This document shows, in pieces, positions 25,295 through 32,293 of a stretch of DNA of 33,381 nucleotides; the stretch's first letter is position 1; each line of letters starts with the position of its first letter. The stretch is from NCBI GenBank assembly GCA_903994525.1, contig CAJEXW010000024.1:1-33381 (forward strand), written 5' to 3'. Source of the DNA: an uncultured Chlorobiaceae bacterium. GTDB taxonomy: Bacteria; Bacteroidota; Chlorobiia; Chlorobiales; Chlorobiaceae. The translations under genes were made by a program, and so were the position numbers. The notes under the pieces were generated by a model. The model was not told the origin of the DNA, ran no database searches, and saw only the letters and a list, made by a program, of their open reading frames with translations.

Positions 25295-25559
25295 AAAACC
25301 GATAAAGCTATATTATAAAGTTTGTTATGAGAAAAATTGCCTAAAAACGTAGTCACTAATAAATTTGCGTATCGTAAATTAATTACCTATACTTGAGTCT
25401 TGATTTGATCTAAATCTTGGTCTGCGTCACAAACTCTGCTATTATTTCGGCAAAAATATCCCAAAGTAGTCACAATAATTAAGATTACGCTAATTCTATA
25501 ACTAATTTTCCAATAATAAGTTACAGGCATTTCTGGCTTGATTTTTTCTGGAACCTCCG
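25278..25559. mobile_element. 282-bp MITE-like insertion in hsdR
   Basis: The ends are inverted repeats, CGGAAGTTCCAGAG on the left and CGGAGGTTCCAGAA read inward from the right, with runs of A next to both. A 6-bp direct duplication TTGTAG flanks it (25272-25277 and 25560-25565). Removing the element and one TTGTAG restores an uninterrupted hsdR frame. It is AT-rich, unlike its host gene, and has no transposase. One short frame (MPVTYYWKISYRISVILIIV, 47 codons) has a membrane-like segment but no good ribosome site. The family of the mobilising transposase is not known to me. Confidence 0.9.
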
Positions 25560-25750
25560 TTGTAGAAGAGCACATAATCAACCCGTTTGTGCTGAGCGCG
25601 GGTATGCAGCTTGCCGCGAACAATAATGCGCCCCTTGGTCAGCGGAAACTCTTCGCGCACCTGGGTCGCACTATCCCACCCAGCCCGTTCAAGTGCAGGG
25701 GTAATGTATTTGGTACAGATGTCGCGTTCGGTGAGCTGCTTTTTGTTCAT
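25560..25750 (-). pseudogene. hsdR: 5' fragment of hsdR cut off by the insertion
   Basis: The first 62 codons of the original gene: MNKKQLTERDICTKYITPA, then GWDSATQVREEFPLTKGRI and RVDYVLFYN. The Asp of RVDYVLFY is the probable first acidic residue of the PD-(D/E)xK nuclease; its ExK partner lies beyond the insertion. Translation now runs into the element and stops at 25502. Start is the ATG at 25750; the gap upstream to 25907 carries no clear promoter. Confidence 0.88.
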
Positions 25751-25906
25751 GCATCAGTTGCGTTACTTCAACATATTCAAACATAATACAACATAACCGA
25801 TGCGCAGGGAAAAAGAAAATGACCTTGTTACCCCGCTTTATGTCTTTGGAGAGGCAGTGAAGCTGCTGTTTCAGGATTGCGTGGTCAATGCTCTCGAAGC
25901 ATCACA

Positions 25907-26314
25907 TCATGCAGGCACCAGGATTTCCGAATTGTTCAATGGAATAATCAATTGAGCTAACTCACTGTGAGAGTCGACAATCACATATCCCTGCCCTAAA
26001 TCACTGTATTTTCCGATGCGATTATTTTCCTGGACCACACGCAACATCTCAAGAAGAGGATGTGACGATGTGACAGTATAGGTGATGATGCCTGAAAAGT
26101 GAAGCATGCAATCAATATCAAAATCCCCTAAAATTCTCTCCGACAAGTAGTCTAACCGCTTCATGAGGTCATCCTCAAACCACTCTGCCGACAAAATTAA
26201 ATCCCAGAGCATATTCGAGGGATCTTTTGCAACAAGACACTTGATCCTAAACTCTCCTTTTTCCTCTTCAATTGACTGAAGTGCCTTTTTTATCTTTATA
26301 ACGAGATCTCGCAT
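25907..26314 (-). CDS. Unknown protein paired with a HEPN-like gene
   Basis: A 135-residue protein I do not recognise. It starts MRDLVIKIKKALQSIEEEKG (helical), then FRIKCLVAKDPSNMLWDLILSAEWFEDDLMKRLDYLSERIL and a beta-rich end GYVIVDSHSELAQLIIPLN. The nucleotidyltransferase motif GSxxxGxxxxxSD typical of HEPN partners is absent. It overlaps the upstream HEPN-like gene by 19 bp, so the two are co-translated. Its place after a HEPN protein suggests either an antitoxin or a sensing partner. The DxDxD-like stretch FDIDCMLHF might suggest a divergent nucleotidyltransferase, but this is weak. Confidence 0.65.
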   Translation of the reverse strand: MRDLVIKIKKALQSIEEEKGEFRIKCLVAKDPSNMLWDLILSAEWFEDDLMKRLDYLSERILGDFDIDCMLHFSGIITYTVTSSHPLLEMLRVVQENNRIGKYSDLGQGYVIVDSHSELAQLIIPLNNSEILVPA

Positions 26315-26685
26315 AGTTCCTCCACCAATTTATTGACCGCCAAAAGCATTGATTCAGCATCACTGAGCATTGATCCGTCAAGGTCATCATATCGCTTTAA
26401 TTCACTCCATTTATTGACCTCTTGCCATGACGACATTTTTTTTATATGAACTTCGCGACCAGTCAAGGATACAAGCAACTCTAAATCATGAACCTTCAAA
26501 AACTTCAATTTACCTTCAGTTTTATACCTGCTCCAATTCATGTGATTTGTAATCGCATATTTGAGCGATAGTTCTACACAATATCCACTCAGGTATATTG
26601 AGTTGGCATACCTTCCATGCTGTTTCAGCAATACTGCATCAGAATATTTCTGGCGAATATTGCTCAGAATTTCTTCAGGCTTCAT
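26296..26685 (-). CDS. HEPN-domain-like protein
   Basis: A 129-residue helical protein: EEILSNIRQKYSDAVLLKQHGRYANSIYLSGYCVELSLKYAI (residues 4-45), then KFLKVHDLELLVSLTG and a C-terminal helix LLAVNKLVEELCEISL. The LSGYCVELSLKY pattern is characteristic of HEPN proteins of the kind that accompany minimal nucleotidyltransferases. The RX4-6H ribonuclease motif is not evident, so if it is a toxin it is a non-canonical one. A GAGGTTGAA ribosome site precedes the ATG. It leads a two-gene minus-strand unit with a 19-bp overlap. Confidence 0.65.
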   Translation of the reverse strand: MKPEEILSNIRQKYSDAVLLKQHGRYANSIYLSGYCVELSLKYAITNHMNWSRYKTEGKLKFLKVHDLELLVSLTGREVHIKKMSSWQEVNKWSELKRYDDLDGSMLSDAESMLLAVNKLVEELCEISL

Positions 26686-26926
26686 TTCAACCTCACAACA
26701 TTAATCTCAACATAGATCTCGAACAGTTACTATAAAAATACAAAATGAAATTGATTTTCAGCAAATCATGTCAGTCTAAGGGACATCGATGAAAAGCTGA
26801 TAATACGCCACAATGCCGTCACCAACGTTGTTCAAAAATTCGGATGCCAACAGGCGGCCTTTTCTGTGGTTCGTGCCTACCTGCTCGGTTGAGCTCAAAG
26901 CAAAGTCGGAATGAGCAGCCAACTGA

Positions 26927-27066
26927 CTACGGGACGAAGACCAGGCGGAAGCCAACATTGGTGCTGCGGTAGTCGGGGGTGACGTAGCAGCGATCAGCCG
27001 ACCGACAGTACCACGCATAGCTGAGCCAGTAGCCACCACGCAGGACACGGTACGAACCCACGACTG
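26927..27066 (-). pseudogene. C-terminal fragment of a formylglycine-generating-enzyme-like (SUMF1/CLec-fold) protein
   Basis: In one minus-strand frame the sequence reads SYRVLRGGYWLSYAWYC, RSADRCYVTPDYRSTNVGF and RLVFVP-stop, the classic end of FGE-sulfatase domains (RVLRGGSW ... CRSA.R ... GFRLV). No start or N-terminal part exists: upstream is a stop and then an unrelated small frame. Many of its non-core codons end in C or T (TAC, CTC, AGC, GAT, TGC, GTC), as in variable repeats of diversity-generating retroelements. I judge it a gene remnant. Confidence 0.7.
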
Positions 27067-27072
27067 ATGCCC

Positions 27073-27240
27073 TTATTCCTCACTGGCCACAAGTGTACGG
27101 TACACATTTTTTCTGAATTCTCTTGCATTGGCGTATTCGGTAAAGGCGACCAACGGCATGGCGTGGTTGGCGAACTCCTTTTGTGACCATAGCCCAAAAA
27201 TAGCAACCCTTTGCTTATTTCGTTCAGGAATATCATCCAT
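27073..27240 (-). CDS. Possible small protein, unknown
   Basis: A 55-residue frame starting MDDIPERNKQRVAIFGLWSQ, continuing MPLVAFTEYANAREFRKNVY, and ending VASEE just upstream of the FGE fragment. The composition is protein-like and hydrophilic, and the frame starts with ATG, but no good ribosome site is seen. I cannot name a family. It may be a fragment of a longer gene disrupted when the neighbouring FGE fragment arose. Sequence from 27241 to 27370 shows nothing else. Confidence 0.35.
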   Translation of the reverse strand: MDDIPERNKQRVAIFGLWSQKEFANHAMPLVAFTEYANAREFRKNVYRTLVASEE

Positions 27241-27370
27241 TGTATTTCCTGCTGGCCAGCAAAAAGCAATTGTTCTGTAACGTTTTATATATTGAGAGCA
27301 GGAATTGTGCAGGTGGGGAGGCTGATGCTGCTCAAAACAACGTCATGAATAGCGGTTTAATAATAAACAG

Positions 27371-27640
27371 ATGCCTACGATATCGATGTTTTTCGGGATT
27401 CTGATTTCCATTTTTTATGGCGATGATGAACAACACCATACCCCGCACATTCATGCACGATATCAGGGCAAAAGCGTTTCGGTCGCCATTGACGACGGTC
27501 GCCCCCTCGCCGGAAATATACCACCGCGACAACTACGGATGGTGCAAGTATGGGTAGATATCCACAGGGAAGAACTTATGGCCGACTGGGAACTTGCCTG
27601 TGCTGGTGAGGAGCCTTGGCGCATTGCCCCTCTTCAATAA
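27371..27640 (+). CDS. DUF4160-domain protein
   Basis: An 89-residue protein of the DUF4160 family. The conserved core is MFFGILISIFYGDDEQHHTPHIHARYQGKSVSVAI, where the D-HHTPHIHA stretch carries the invariant histidines, followed by LAGNIPPRQLRMVQVWVDIHREELMADWELACAGE. It sits 11 bp before a DUF2442 gene, a pairing seen so often that it is regarded as a likely toxin-antitoxin pair; which is the toxin is not settled. Both genes seem complete. It starts at the ATG at 27371. Confidence 0.85.
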   Translation: MPTISMFFGILISIFYGDDEQHHTPHIHARYQGKSVSVAIDDGRPLAGNIPPRQLRMVQVWVDIHREELMADWELACAGEEPWRIAPLQ

Positions 27641-27651
27641 TGGAGATAACG

Positions 27652-27894
27652 ATGGAACAACTTCGCGATATTGTTGCGGTAACAGCTCACAGCGATTACA
27701 CACTGGAACTGGTGTTTGAAACCGGAGAGAGGCGACTCTTTGACATGAACCCTTTTTTCGAGAAAAAACCTTTTACCAAACTCTGCAACTCCCCGCTTTT
27801 TTTCAAGGCATCGGTGCAATACGGCACGGTCGTTTGGCCGGGCAACCTTGATATTGCGCCAGAAACTCTCTGGAACTGCTCAATGCCTGCATAA
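27652..27894 (+). CDS. DUF2442-domain protein
   Basis: An 80-residue protein. The start MEQLRDIVAVTAHSDYTLELVFETGERRLFDMNPFF and FFKASVQYGTVVWPGNLDIAPETLW are the DUF2442 signature. The ATG at 27652 is chosen over an upstream in-frame start because GGAGATAACG just before it is a good ribosome site and the homology starts there. It is the second gene of the putative DUF4160/DUF2442 pair. The plasmid-like small size and position inside the TA-rich stretch support that role. Confidence 0.85.
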   Translation: MEQLRDIVAVTAHSDYTLELVFETGERRLFDMNPFFEKKPFTKLCNSPLFFKASVQYGTVVWPGNLDIAPETLWNCSMPA

Positions 27895-27966
27895 AAATTC
27901 CGCCAACTGCTGCGCCTGTTGCCCAATAAACCAGTCGCTGAGCAGGCCGAAGGCCGTATCGAAGCA

Positions 27967-28031
27967 TACTCAAAAGCAAAGCCCGCATTGAGCGGGCAAC
28001 TGACTACGGGACGAACACCAGGCGAGAACCA
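27967..28031 (-). repeat. Second copy of the FGE C-terminal tail and downstream hairpin
   Basis: The core CAACTGACTACGGGACGAA (27997-28015) is identical to 26920-26938, and homology extends to both sides. On the minus strand it reads GSRLVFVP-stop, so it is the end of another FGE-like gene. Directly after the stop lies a perfect hairpin GCCCGC-loop-GCGGGC (27981-27997), degraded in the other copy. The DUF4160/DUF2442 pair lies between the copies. Confidence 0.7.
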
Positions 28032-28032
28032 A

Positions 28033-28047
28033 TGGATGTTATCGGAT
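28033..28047 (+). repeat. 15-bp direct repeat, proximal copy
   Basis: TGGATGTTATCGGAT recurs exactly at 28096-28110, on both sides of the tmRNA terminator. This copy is also part of a 17-bp palindrome ATGTTATCGGATAACAT. Possible remnant of an integration event at ssrA. Confidence 0.55.
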
Positions 28048-28057
28048 AACATAAAAG

Positions 28058-28082
28058 CAAAAACCCCTGAATTTGCAGGGGC
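28058..28082 (-). terminator. Terminator of ssrA
   Basis: On the minus strand CCCCTG pairs with CAGGGG around a 6-nt loop, and a TTTTT tract follows. It begins about 40 nt after the mature tmRNA end. Confidence 0.85.
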
Positions 28083-28095
28083 TTATGGACTTCTT

Positions 28096-28110
28096 TGGAT
28101 GTTATCGGAT
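28096..28110 (+). repeat. 15-bp direct repeat, distal copy
   Basis: Identical to 28033-28047; ends 11 bp before the tmRNA 3' end. Only one arm of the palindrome is present here. Confidence 0.55.
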
Positions 28111-28120
28111 TAGGAGAAAG

Positions 28121-28520
28121 TGGAGATGGCGGGAGTCGAACCCGCGTCCAAAACATTGCTCAATAAAGCTACCACACTCATCTCAGGTGTTCGTTGTTTC
28201 ATGAACCGGTGCTACACCTGTAAAGTTCGGTTCACTATCCCTCTTTGTTTCACCCGCCTGCCTTTTCAGGCAAAAGCAGTCGGGGCTTACTTGCGCGAAC
28301 CGAAGCTCAAGCGCTGGTTATGCCATCCGGTGGCTTTGGAGTAAGCGCCTCCCCCATCGGACGATGGCTGATTAATTAACTTGTGCTAATCAGGCAGCCA
28401 TTGCATACGAATAATCGTCTGCATATAATGTTGCATAGACTTCTTTAACGAGTCCATCCATGCTGAAACTCGGAGTGCAACTCCATCTTACACCTGCCCT
28501 GTCGAAAGCCTGTCATCCCC
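28121..28520 (-). ncRNA. ssrA: Transfer-messenger RNA (tmRNA)
   Basis: tmRNA rescues stalled ribosomes and tags the unfinished protein for proteolysis. The 3' end has the T-arm GGGTTCGACTCCCGCC and acceptor CATCTCC, pairing with a 5' GGGGATG at 28520-28514. The 5' part continues ACAGGCTTTCGACAGGG, matching the usual tmRNA 5' domain. The tag frame reads GCAGACGATTATTCGTATGC..., that is ADDYSYAMAA then TGA, at about 28424-28395. One-piece, non-permuted, about 400 nt; CCA is not encoded. The tag matches the one I recall for Chlorobium, the strongest taxonomic marker here. tmRNA genes are common integration sites, and this one borders the island. Confidence 0.96.
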
Positions 28521-28542
28521 AAAGTACCAAAGAACAATGCCC

Positions 28543-28571
28543 TATATATACTTTTTCATGGAATAGTTCAA
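28543..28571 (-). promoter_or_regulatory. Promoter of ssrA
   Basis: Minus-strand TTGAAC (28571-28566) and TATATA (28548-28543), 17 bp apart. This gives a start site about 15-20 nt before the mature 5' end, which RNase P would trim. Confidence 0.65.
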
Positions 28572-28759
28572 CAATAATCACATCATTTCAGATTGCCTCA
28601 GTTGATTTATTACTCAATGTCAACAAACAAACATTGCTCAAACATCAAGGCTTATACTGTATGCCTCCAAGAATTCGCACCACAGAGCAGAAAACGACAC
28701 ACACCATAGAAGCTCCTCCTCACCAAACTTGGCAATGCACTTACTATCCGCAATCACGG

Positions 28760-29326
28760 TCAGTTCAATCCCGGCAGCTCGGGAGCATTGGCAACAAGCT
28801 GAAACTCACCTCCCTTGGAACGCACTGAGCGACTCCACATCCTTTCGTAAACATCGCCAAAAACAATACTGCTCGACGCTTCAGCCGTATACCAGGCACC
28901 CTCTTCAAACTCAGCCTCAAGCTGTCCGGCACTCCAGCCAGCATAACCAAGAAAAAAACGGATTTCAGATGGCTGCACCACACCGGTATTGAGTAAAAAA
29001 CTCAACTCATCCTTGTCTCCTCCCCAGAATACCCCGGGAAGAATCTCCTGTGAATTATCAATCAGATCCCCTCTCGAGTGAAGAAAATGAACCGTGTCAA
29101 CCTGCACGGGACCACCCCTGTGCAGCAGTTCTTCAACCTCCTCAAAGCCGGCAATGGCCTCACAAACCTTAAACTCCAGCGGGCGATTCAGAATAAAACC
29201 CAGAGACCCCTTTGCATTGTGCTCACACATGATCAAAACGGTCCGCTTGAAATTTGATTCCAGCATATTGGCTGAAGCAAGCAGAAGTTTTCCGCTTTTA
29301 AGCTGCTCAAATTCGTTTACAATCAT
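28760..29326 (-). CDS. algH: YqgE/AlgH family protein
   Basis: A 188-residue protein of the AlgH/YqgE family (UPF0301), with unclear molecular role. Signature segments are GKLLLASANMLESNFKRTVLIMCEHNAKGSLGFILNRPL (residues 12-50), LLHRGGPVQVDTVHFLHS and the late FLGYAGWSAGQLEAEFEEGAWYT. The start matches the family and the length is standard. It starts 6 bp after bcp on the same strand, so the pair is co-transcribed. The 240 bp between algH and ssrA hold the ssrA promoter; no extra gene is evident. Confidence 0.95.
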   Translation of the reverse strand: MIVNEFEQLKSGKLLLASANMLESNFKRTVLIMCEHNAKGSLGFILNRPLEFKVCEAIAGFEEVEELLHRGGPVQVDTVHFLHSRGDLIDNSQEILPGVFWGGDKDELSFLLNTGVVQPSEIRFFLGYAGWSAGQLEAEFEEGAWYTAEASSSIVFGDVYERMWSRSVRSKGGEFQLVANAPELPGLN

Positions 29327-29332
29327 CTTCTC

Positions 29333-29809
29333 TCAAGTTTTTTGCTGCAAATAAGCGAGCAACTCCTCCGCATGTTTTTCAGGGCTGACTTTTGGCCACA
29401 CATGTTCAATCACACCCTGCTCATCAATCAGATAGGTCACCCGACTTGTTCCCATATACTCACGACCCATAAACTTCTTCATTCCCCAGACACCATAAGC
29501 TTCAACAATACTTTTTTCGGTATCAGCAACCAGTCTGAAGGGCAAATCATATTTTTCTGCAAACTTTTTATGCTTGCGTTCATCATCAACGCTGACTCCA
29601 AGAACATCAACACCAACAGTGTTAAATTTAGGGAAATTATCACGAAAAGCACAAGCCTCCTTTGTGCACCCCGGAGTGTCATCTTTCGGATAAAAATAGA
29701 GAACGACCTTTCTGCCACGGTACTCTTCAAGGTTCACGGACTTGCCATCCTGATCTTTAGCTGAAATTGGCGGAGCAGGCACACCCTCTTTTAAAATTGC
29801 TATTGACAT
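29333..29809 (-). CDS. bcp: Peroxiredoxin, BCP/PrxQ type
   Basis: A 158-residue thiol peroxidase. The active site is YPKDDTPGCTKEACAFRDNF, with peroxidatic Cys near residue 48 and the resolving Cys five residues later, as in 2-Cys PrxQ. The TRVTYLIDEQGVIEHVWPKVSP segment is the usual C-terminal core. It reduces hydroperoxides with thioredoxin in the cytosol, and with rubrerythrin at 6.4 kb it shows oxidative-stress defence in an anaerobe. It leads the bcp-algH unit and is divergent from the Nudix gene across 90 bp that must hold both promoters. Confidence 0.96.
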   Translation of the reverse strand: MSIAILKEGVPAPPISAKDQDGKSVNLEEYRGRKVVLYFYPKDDTPGCTKEACAFRDNFPKFNTVGVDVLGVSVDDERKHKKFAEKYDLPFRLVADTEKSIVEAYGVWGMKKFMGREYMGTSRVTYLIDEQGVIEHVWPKVSPEKHAEELLAYLQQKT

Positions 29810-29899
29810 AAATGAAAGTTATTCTGTTTACAGTGTTGTTTTTCTCTTTTATGCTGTTCTTAGTAAATCGATTGCTCACGCAAAAAGTTTCTTGCCACC

Positions 29900-30445
29900 A
29901 TGATACACTATGTATTCTGCCCCCTCTGCAGTACAAAACTGGACAAAGCCATGATTGATGGCCGCGACCGGATGTTTTGTCCACAGTGCTCGTGGGTACA
30001 CTACATCAACCCATTACCGGTTGCGGTTGCCTATACTGTCAATAAAAACAGTGAGCTTCTGGTGATACGCCGCGCTCACGAACCTGCACTCAATGAGTGG
30101 GCACTGCCGGGTGGATTTCTTGAAGCAGGGGAAGAACCGCATGAAGGATGCCTGCGTGAACTGATGGAGGAGACCTCTCTGGTCGGGCACATTGAAAGCC
30201 TGATAGGAATCTACCACCGCGAAGTGGAGATGTATGGCTCCTTGCTGGTCGTTGCCTACAAAGTAATAGTGCATAATGATGACATTACTATTAACCACGA
30301 GCTCTTCGAGGCCGGGTTTTACCCCCCTCACCTCATCCCTGAAGTTCGCATTCCCCTTCACCAGCAGATAATCAGGGATGCCGCTGCCATAGAGAAAGGT
30401 AAAAAGAGTTATCGACCGCTGACAGTTCCGGCTCTGCCGTTATGA
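29900..30445 (+). CDS. Nudix hydrolase with N-terminal zinc ribbon
   Basis: A 181-residue pyrophosphohydrolase of unknown nucleotide substrate. A zinc ribbon (FCPLCSTKLD, MFCPQCSWVHYINP) precedes the Nudix domain. The Nudix box is GGFLEAGEEPHEGCLRELMEETSLVG (about residues 71-96), with the RELMEE core intact. The zinc-ribbon-plus-Nudix form resembles NudC-like and ADP-ribose-pyrophosphatase-like proteins, but the substrate cannot be told. The family sanitises or turns over nucleotide derivatives. It is monocistronic and convergent with the SEC-C gene, 57 bp away. Confidence 0.92.
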   Translation: MIHYVFCPLCSTKLDKAMIDGRDRMFCPQCSWVHYINPLPVAVAYTVNKNSELLVIRRAHEPALNEWALPGGFLEAGEEPHEGCLRELMEETSLVGHIESLIGIYHREVEMYGSLLVVAYKVIVHNDDITINHELFEAGFYPPHLIPEVRIPLHQQIIRDAAAIEKGKKSYRPLTVPALPL

Positions 30446-30502
30446 TTTTTCCCCTGATTCGGCGGGAAGTTCTGATTCGTTATCTTCAGCCGACGGGAAA
30501 CA

Positions 30503-30757
30503 TCATCCACAGCAGTTTTTATGTTTAATCCCGCTGCCACAAGGGCATGGTTCATTGCGACCTGTTTTTAATGAACTGACTGGTTGTGGCCGGTTAAGCA
30601 GTTTTACGAGGTCTGATACATTCTCCGGTTTTTCAGGTTCTAATCCAATGATAAACTTCCATCCATAGTGCTCAAAAATTTCGGCGACTTCATTCGCCCG
30701 ATCTAAATCCTGAACATGTACTATTGCCGGATTTTTTTCTGTCCCTAATTTTGCCAT
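30503..30757 (-). CDS. Small SEC-C motif protein (PBPRA1643 family)
   Basis: An 84-residue protein ending in a SEC-C zinc motif, [19 protein letters not shown], of the kind at the SecA C-terminus. The rest ([41 protein letters not shown]) matches the small stand-alone family of this type. The frame is open to 30868, but the [11 protein letters not shown] start at 30757 is the family N-terminus. The role is not known; the motif binds zinc and may bind SecB or ribosomes as in SecA. No operon partner. Confidence 0.88.
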   Translation of the reverse strand: MAKLGTEKNPAIVHVQDLDRANEVAEIFEHYGWKFIIGLEPEKPENVSDLVKLLNRPQPVSSLKTGRNEPCPCGSGIKHKNCCG

Positions 30758-30962
30758 GATTGATAATACGCCGATCTGTATTAGAGAAAATGGCCTTAAA
30801 ATACATTTACTGCTGAAAAAGCAGAAGAGAAAATCTTGCTCCTCTTTTCCTGTGTCCAGCCCTGTCATCAGAGATATTGAGAATCCTGCAATTTGGCGTC
30901 AGGAATCTTCTCTCTACATCCTCATACAGGTCGGCTTACTGCCCAAATTTGTCTGACCAGGA

Positions 30963-31841
30963 TCACAGCCCTTCAACGATATGAACGGGTAAACCGGTAC
31001 AAAATGCTATCGTTTCAAGAGCGACGCCTGCATCTTTAAACTTTTTTGCATCTTCGAGCGCCTTTTGCTGGATACCTTCAGCCACACCCTCAGCTTTACC
31101 TTCAGCCTTGCCCTCATCAAAGGCAGTATCAACCACATTCTTGAGGTCGCGATAAACCTTGAGACTCTCCTCATAAGCCTCAGCTTCCACACTCGAATAC
31201 TTTGCAATTTCTGCAAGCTCAAAGACTTTTCGGAAAACCTTCTCCTGAAGATGAGCCGGTCGGTCAGTCAGTTCAGAAAGGTGACGGAGAAGAAAACACC
31301 ATTTGTCGAAGTCGGTAACAAGCTCATCAATTGTTTTCGTGAATTTGGGCAGTTCGAGATAAATAAAGGTAAGCTTGTCGTAGAACACTGCTCCAGTTGA
31401 CCGATCAACCAGTTTTATTTCGTGGTGAACGACATCGTTATCAGCTTTATCCTCATCAAAGACAAAATCAAGAATCCCAACCATATAGACCGCCTTGAGG
31501 CAGAAATTCCACGCTCCGCTTTGGGCCTGCTGCTGAATGGGAAAGGTGGCATAAAATATCGAACGGTCTTTGAAATAGTTCTGCTTCGCCCGCTGCATCT
31601 CAACAATAAATTTTTCGCCCTTCTCGTTTTCGCAGTACAGATCGAAAATTGCCCGACGGTCATACTCACTCCGCCCAACCCGCTCATTGGGCAAAAATGA
31701 GAGGTCTGCAACGATTCCTGCCTCTGGTGGCAGCAAGGTATTCAAAAACGCTATCAGCAAGTCTTTGTTTACCTCAGAGCCGAAAAGCTTCTTGAAGCCA
31801 AAGTCGGTGAAGGGATTGATGTAACGATCTTTTAAGAGCAT
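30963..31841 (-). CDS. Rpn family PD-(D/E)XK nuclease / transposase-like protein
   Basis: A 292-residue protein of the Rpn/YhgA-like family (recombination-promoting nucleases, PF12784 type). The core is INPFTDFGFKKLFGSEVNKDLLIAFLNTLLP, then DRRAIFDLYCENEKGEKFIVEMQRAKQNYFKDRSIFY: the D and ExQ residues fit the nuclease centre. The C-terminal GKAEGKAEGVAEGIQQKALEDAKKF repeats, rich in Gly/Lys/Ala, are typical of these proteins and often vary in number. Many bacteria carry several copies as mobile-like genes. It is probably horizontally acquired. It is alone on its strand; the divergent region to hicA carries only a weak TTG-start frame. Confidence 0.9.
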   Translation of the reverse strand: MLLKDRYINPFTDFGFKKLFGSEVNKDLLIAFLNTLLPPEAGIVADLSFLPNERVGRSEYDRRAIFDLYCENEKGEKFIVEMQRAKQNYFKDRSIFYATFPIQQQAQSGAWNFCLKAVYMVGILDFVFDEDKADNDVVHHEIKLVDRSTGAVFYDKLTFIYLELPKFTKTIDELVTDFDKWCFLLRHLSELTDRPAHLQEKVFRKVFELAEIAKYSSVEAEAYEESLKVYRDLKNVVDTAFDEGKAEGKAEGVAEGIQQKALEDAKKFKDAGVALETIAFCTGLPVHIVEGL

Positions 31842-32035
31842 ACCTTGATCTCCGTTTGGAGAGTGAAAACCTGGAATGAGAGCGACGCAGGGAAAGATAG
31901 TAAAAAATGGAGAATAAGAGTCTCAGCCGATGGTGACTGGCTCACGGTTATTGAGGGGAAAACGGGACATGATTCGCCCGTCAAATGCAACCGGTATATA
32001 GTTGCAAATATTAAATACATGTCGTACGTTGGGAT

Positions 32036-32293
32036 ATGAGTAAAGACCAAAAACTGATCTCAAGGCTTCTGTCAAGGCCTAATAACTTTACCTACAATGA
32101 ATTATGTAGAGTTCTCAACTCATTGGGTTATGAAGAAAGTCAAAGCGGAAAAACATCAGGGTCAAGAGTGGCATTTATTGATAAAAGTACCGGGCATATT
32201 ATCCGATTACATAAACCACGCCCACGTAATGAGTTAAAACAATACCAAATTGAACAAATCGTTGAGGAACTGAAATCAAGGGGACTTCTATGA
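32036..32293 (+). CDS. hicA: HicA family toxin
   Basis: An 85-residue mRNA interferase of the HicA family. The double-stranded-RNA-binding-like fold is seen in LISRLLSRPNNFTYNELCRVLNSLGYEESQSGKTSGSRVAFIDKSTGHIIRLHKPRPRNELKQYQIEQIVEEL. The catalytic residue of short HicAs is a His in GSHR; here the equivalent loop is SGSRVAF, with a His later (GHIIRLHKP). It overlaps the hicB start by four bases (ATGA). A fragment of a second hicA lies at 33089. Confidence 0.92.
   Translation: MSKDQKLISRLLSRPNNFTYNELCRVLNSLGYEESQSGKTSGSRVAFIDKSTGHIIRLHKPRPRNELKQYQIEQIVEELKSRGLL

Noticed and set aside
25800..25950. A plus-strand frame beginning MRREKENDLVTPLYVFGEAV, about 50 codons.
   Set aside because: Short, lacks a ribosome site and overlaps the end of the HEPN-partner gene; possibly a gene relic but not supportable.
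26776..27048. A 90-codon minus-strand frame over the FGE fragment.
   Set aside because: The protein-like signal lies in another frame (RVLRGGYW...GFRLVFVP); this frame gives low-complexity Ser/Ala sequence.
31845..32039. A 64-codon frame between the Rpn gene and hicA, ending on the hicA start.
   Set aside because: It needs a TTG start without a ribosome site, and its sequence resembles no family; the overlap with the hicA ATG seems accidental.
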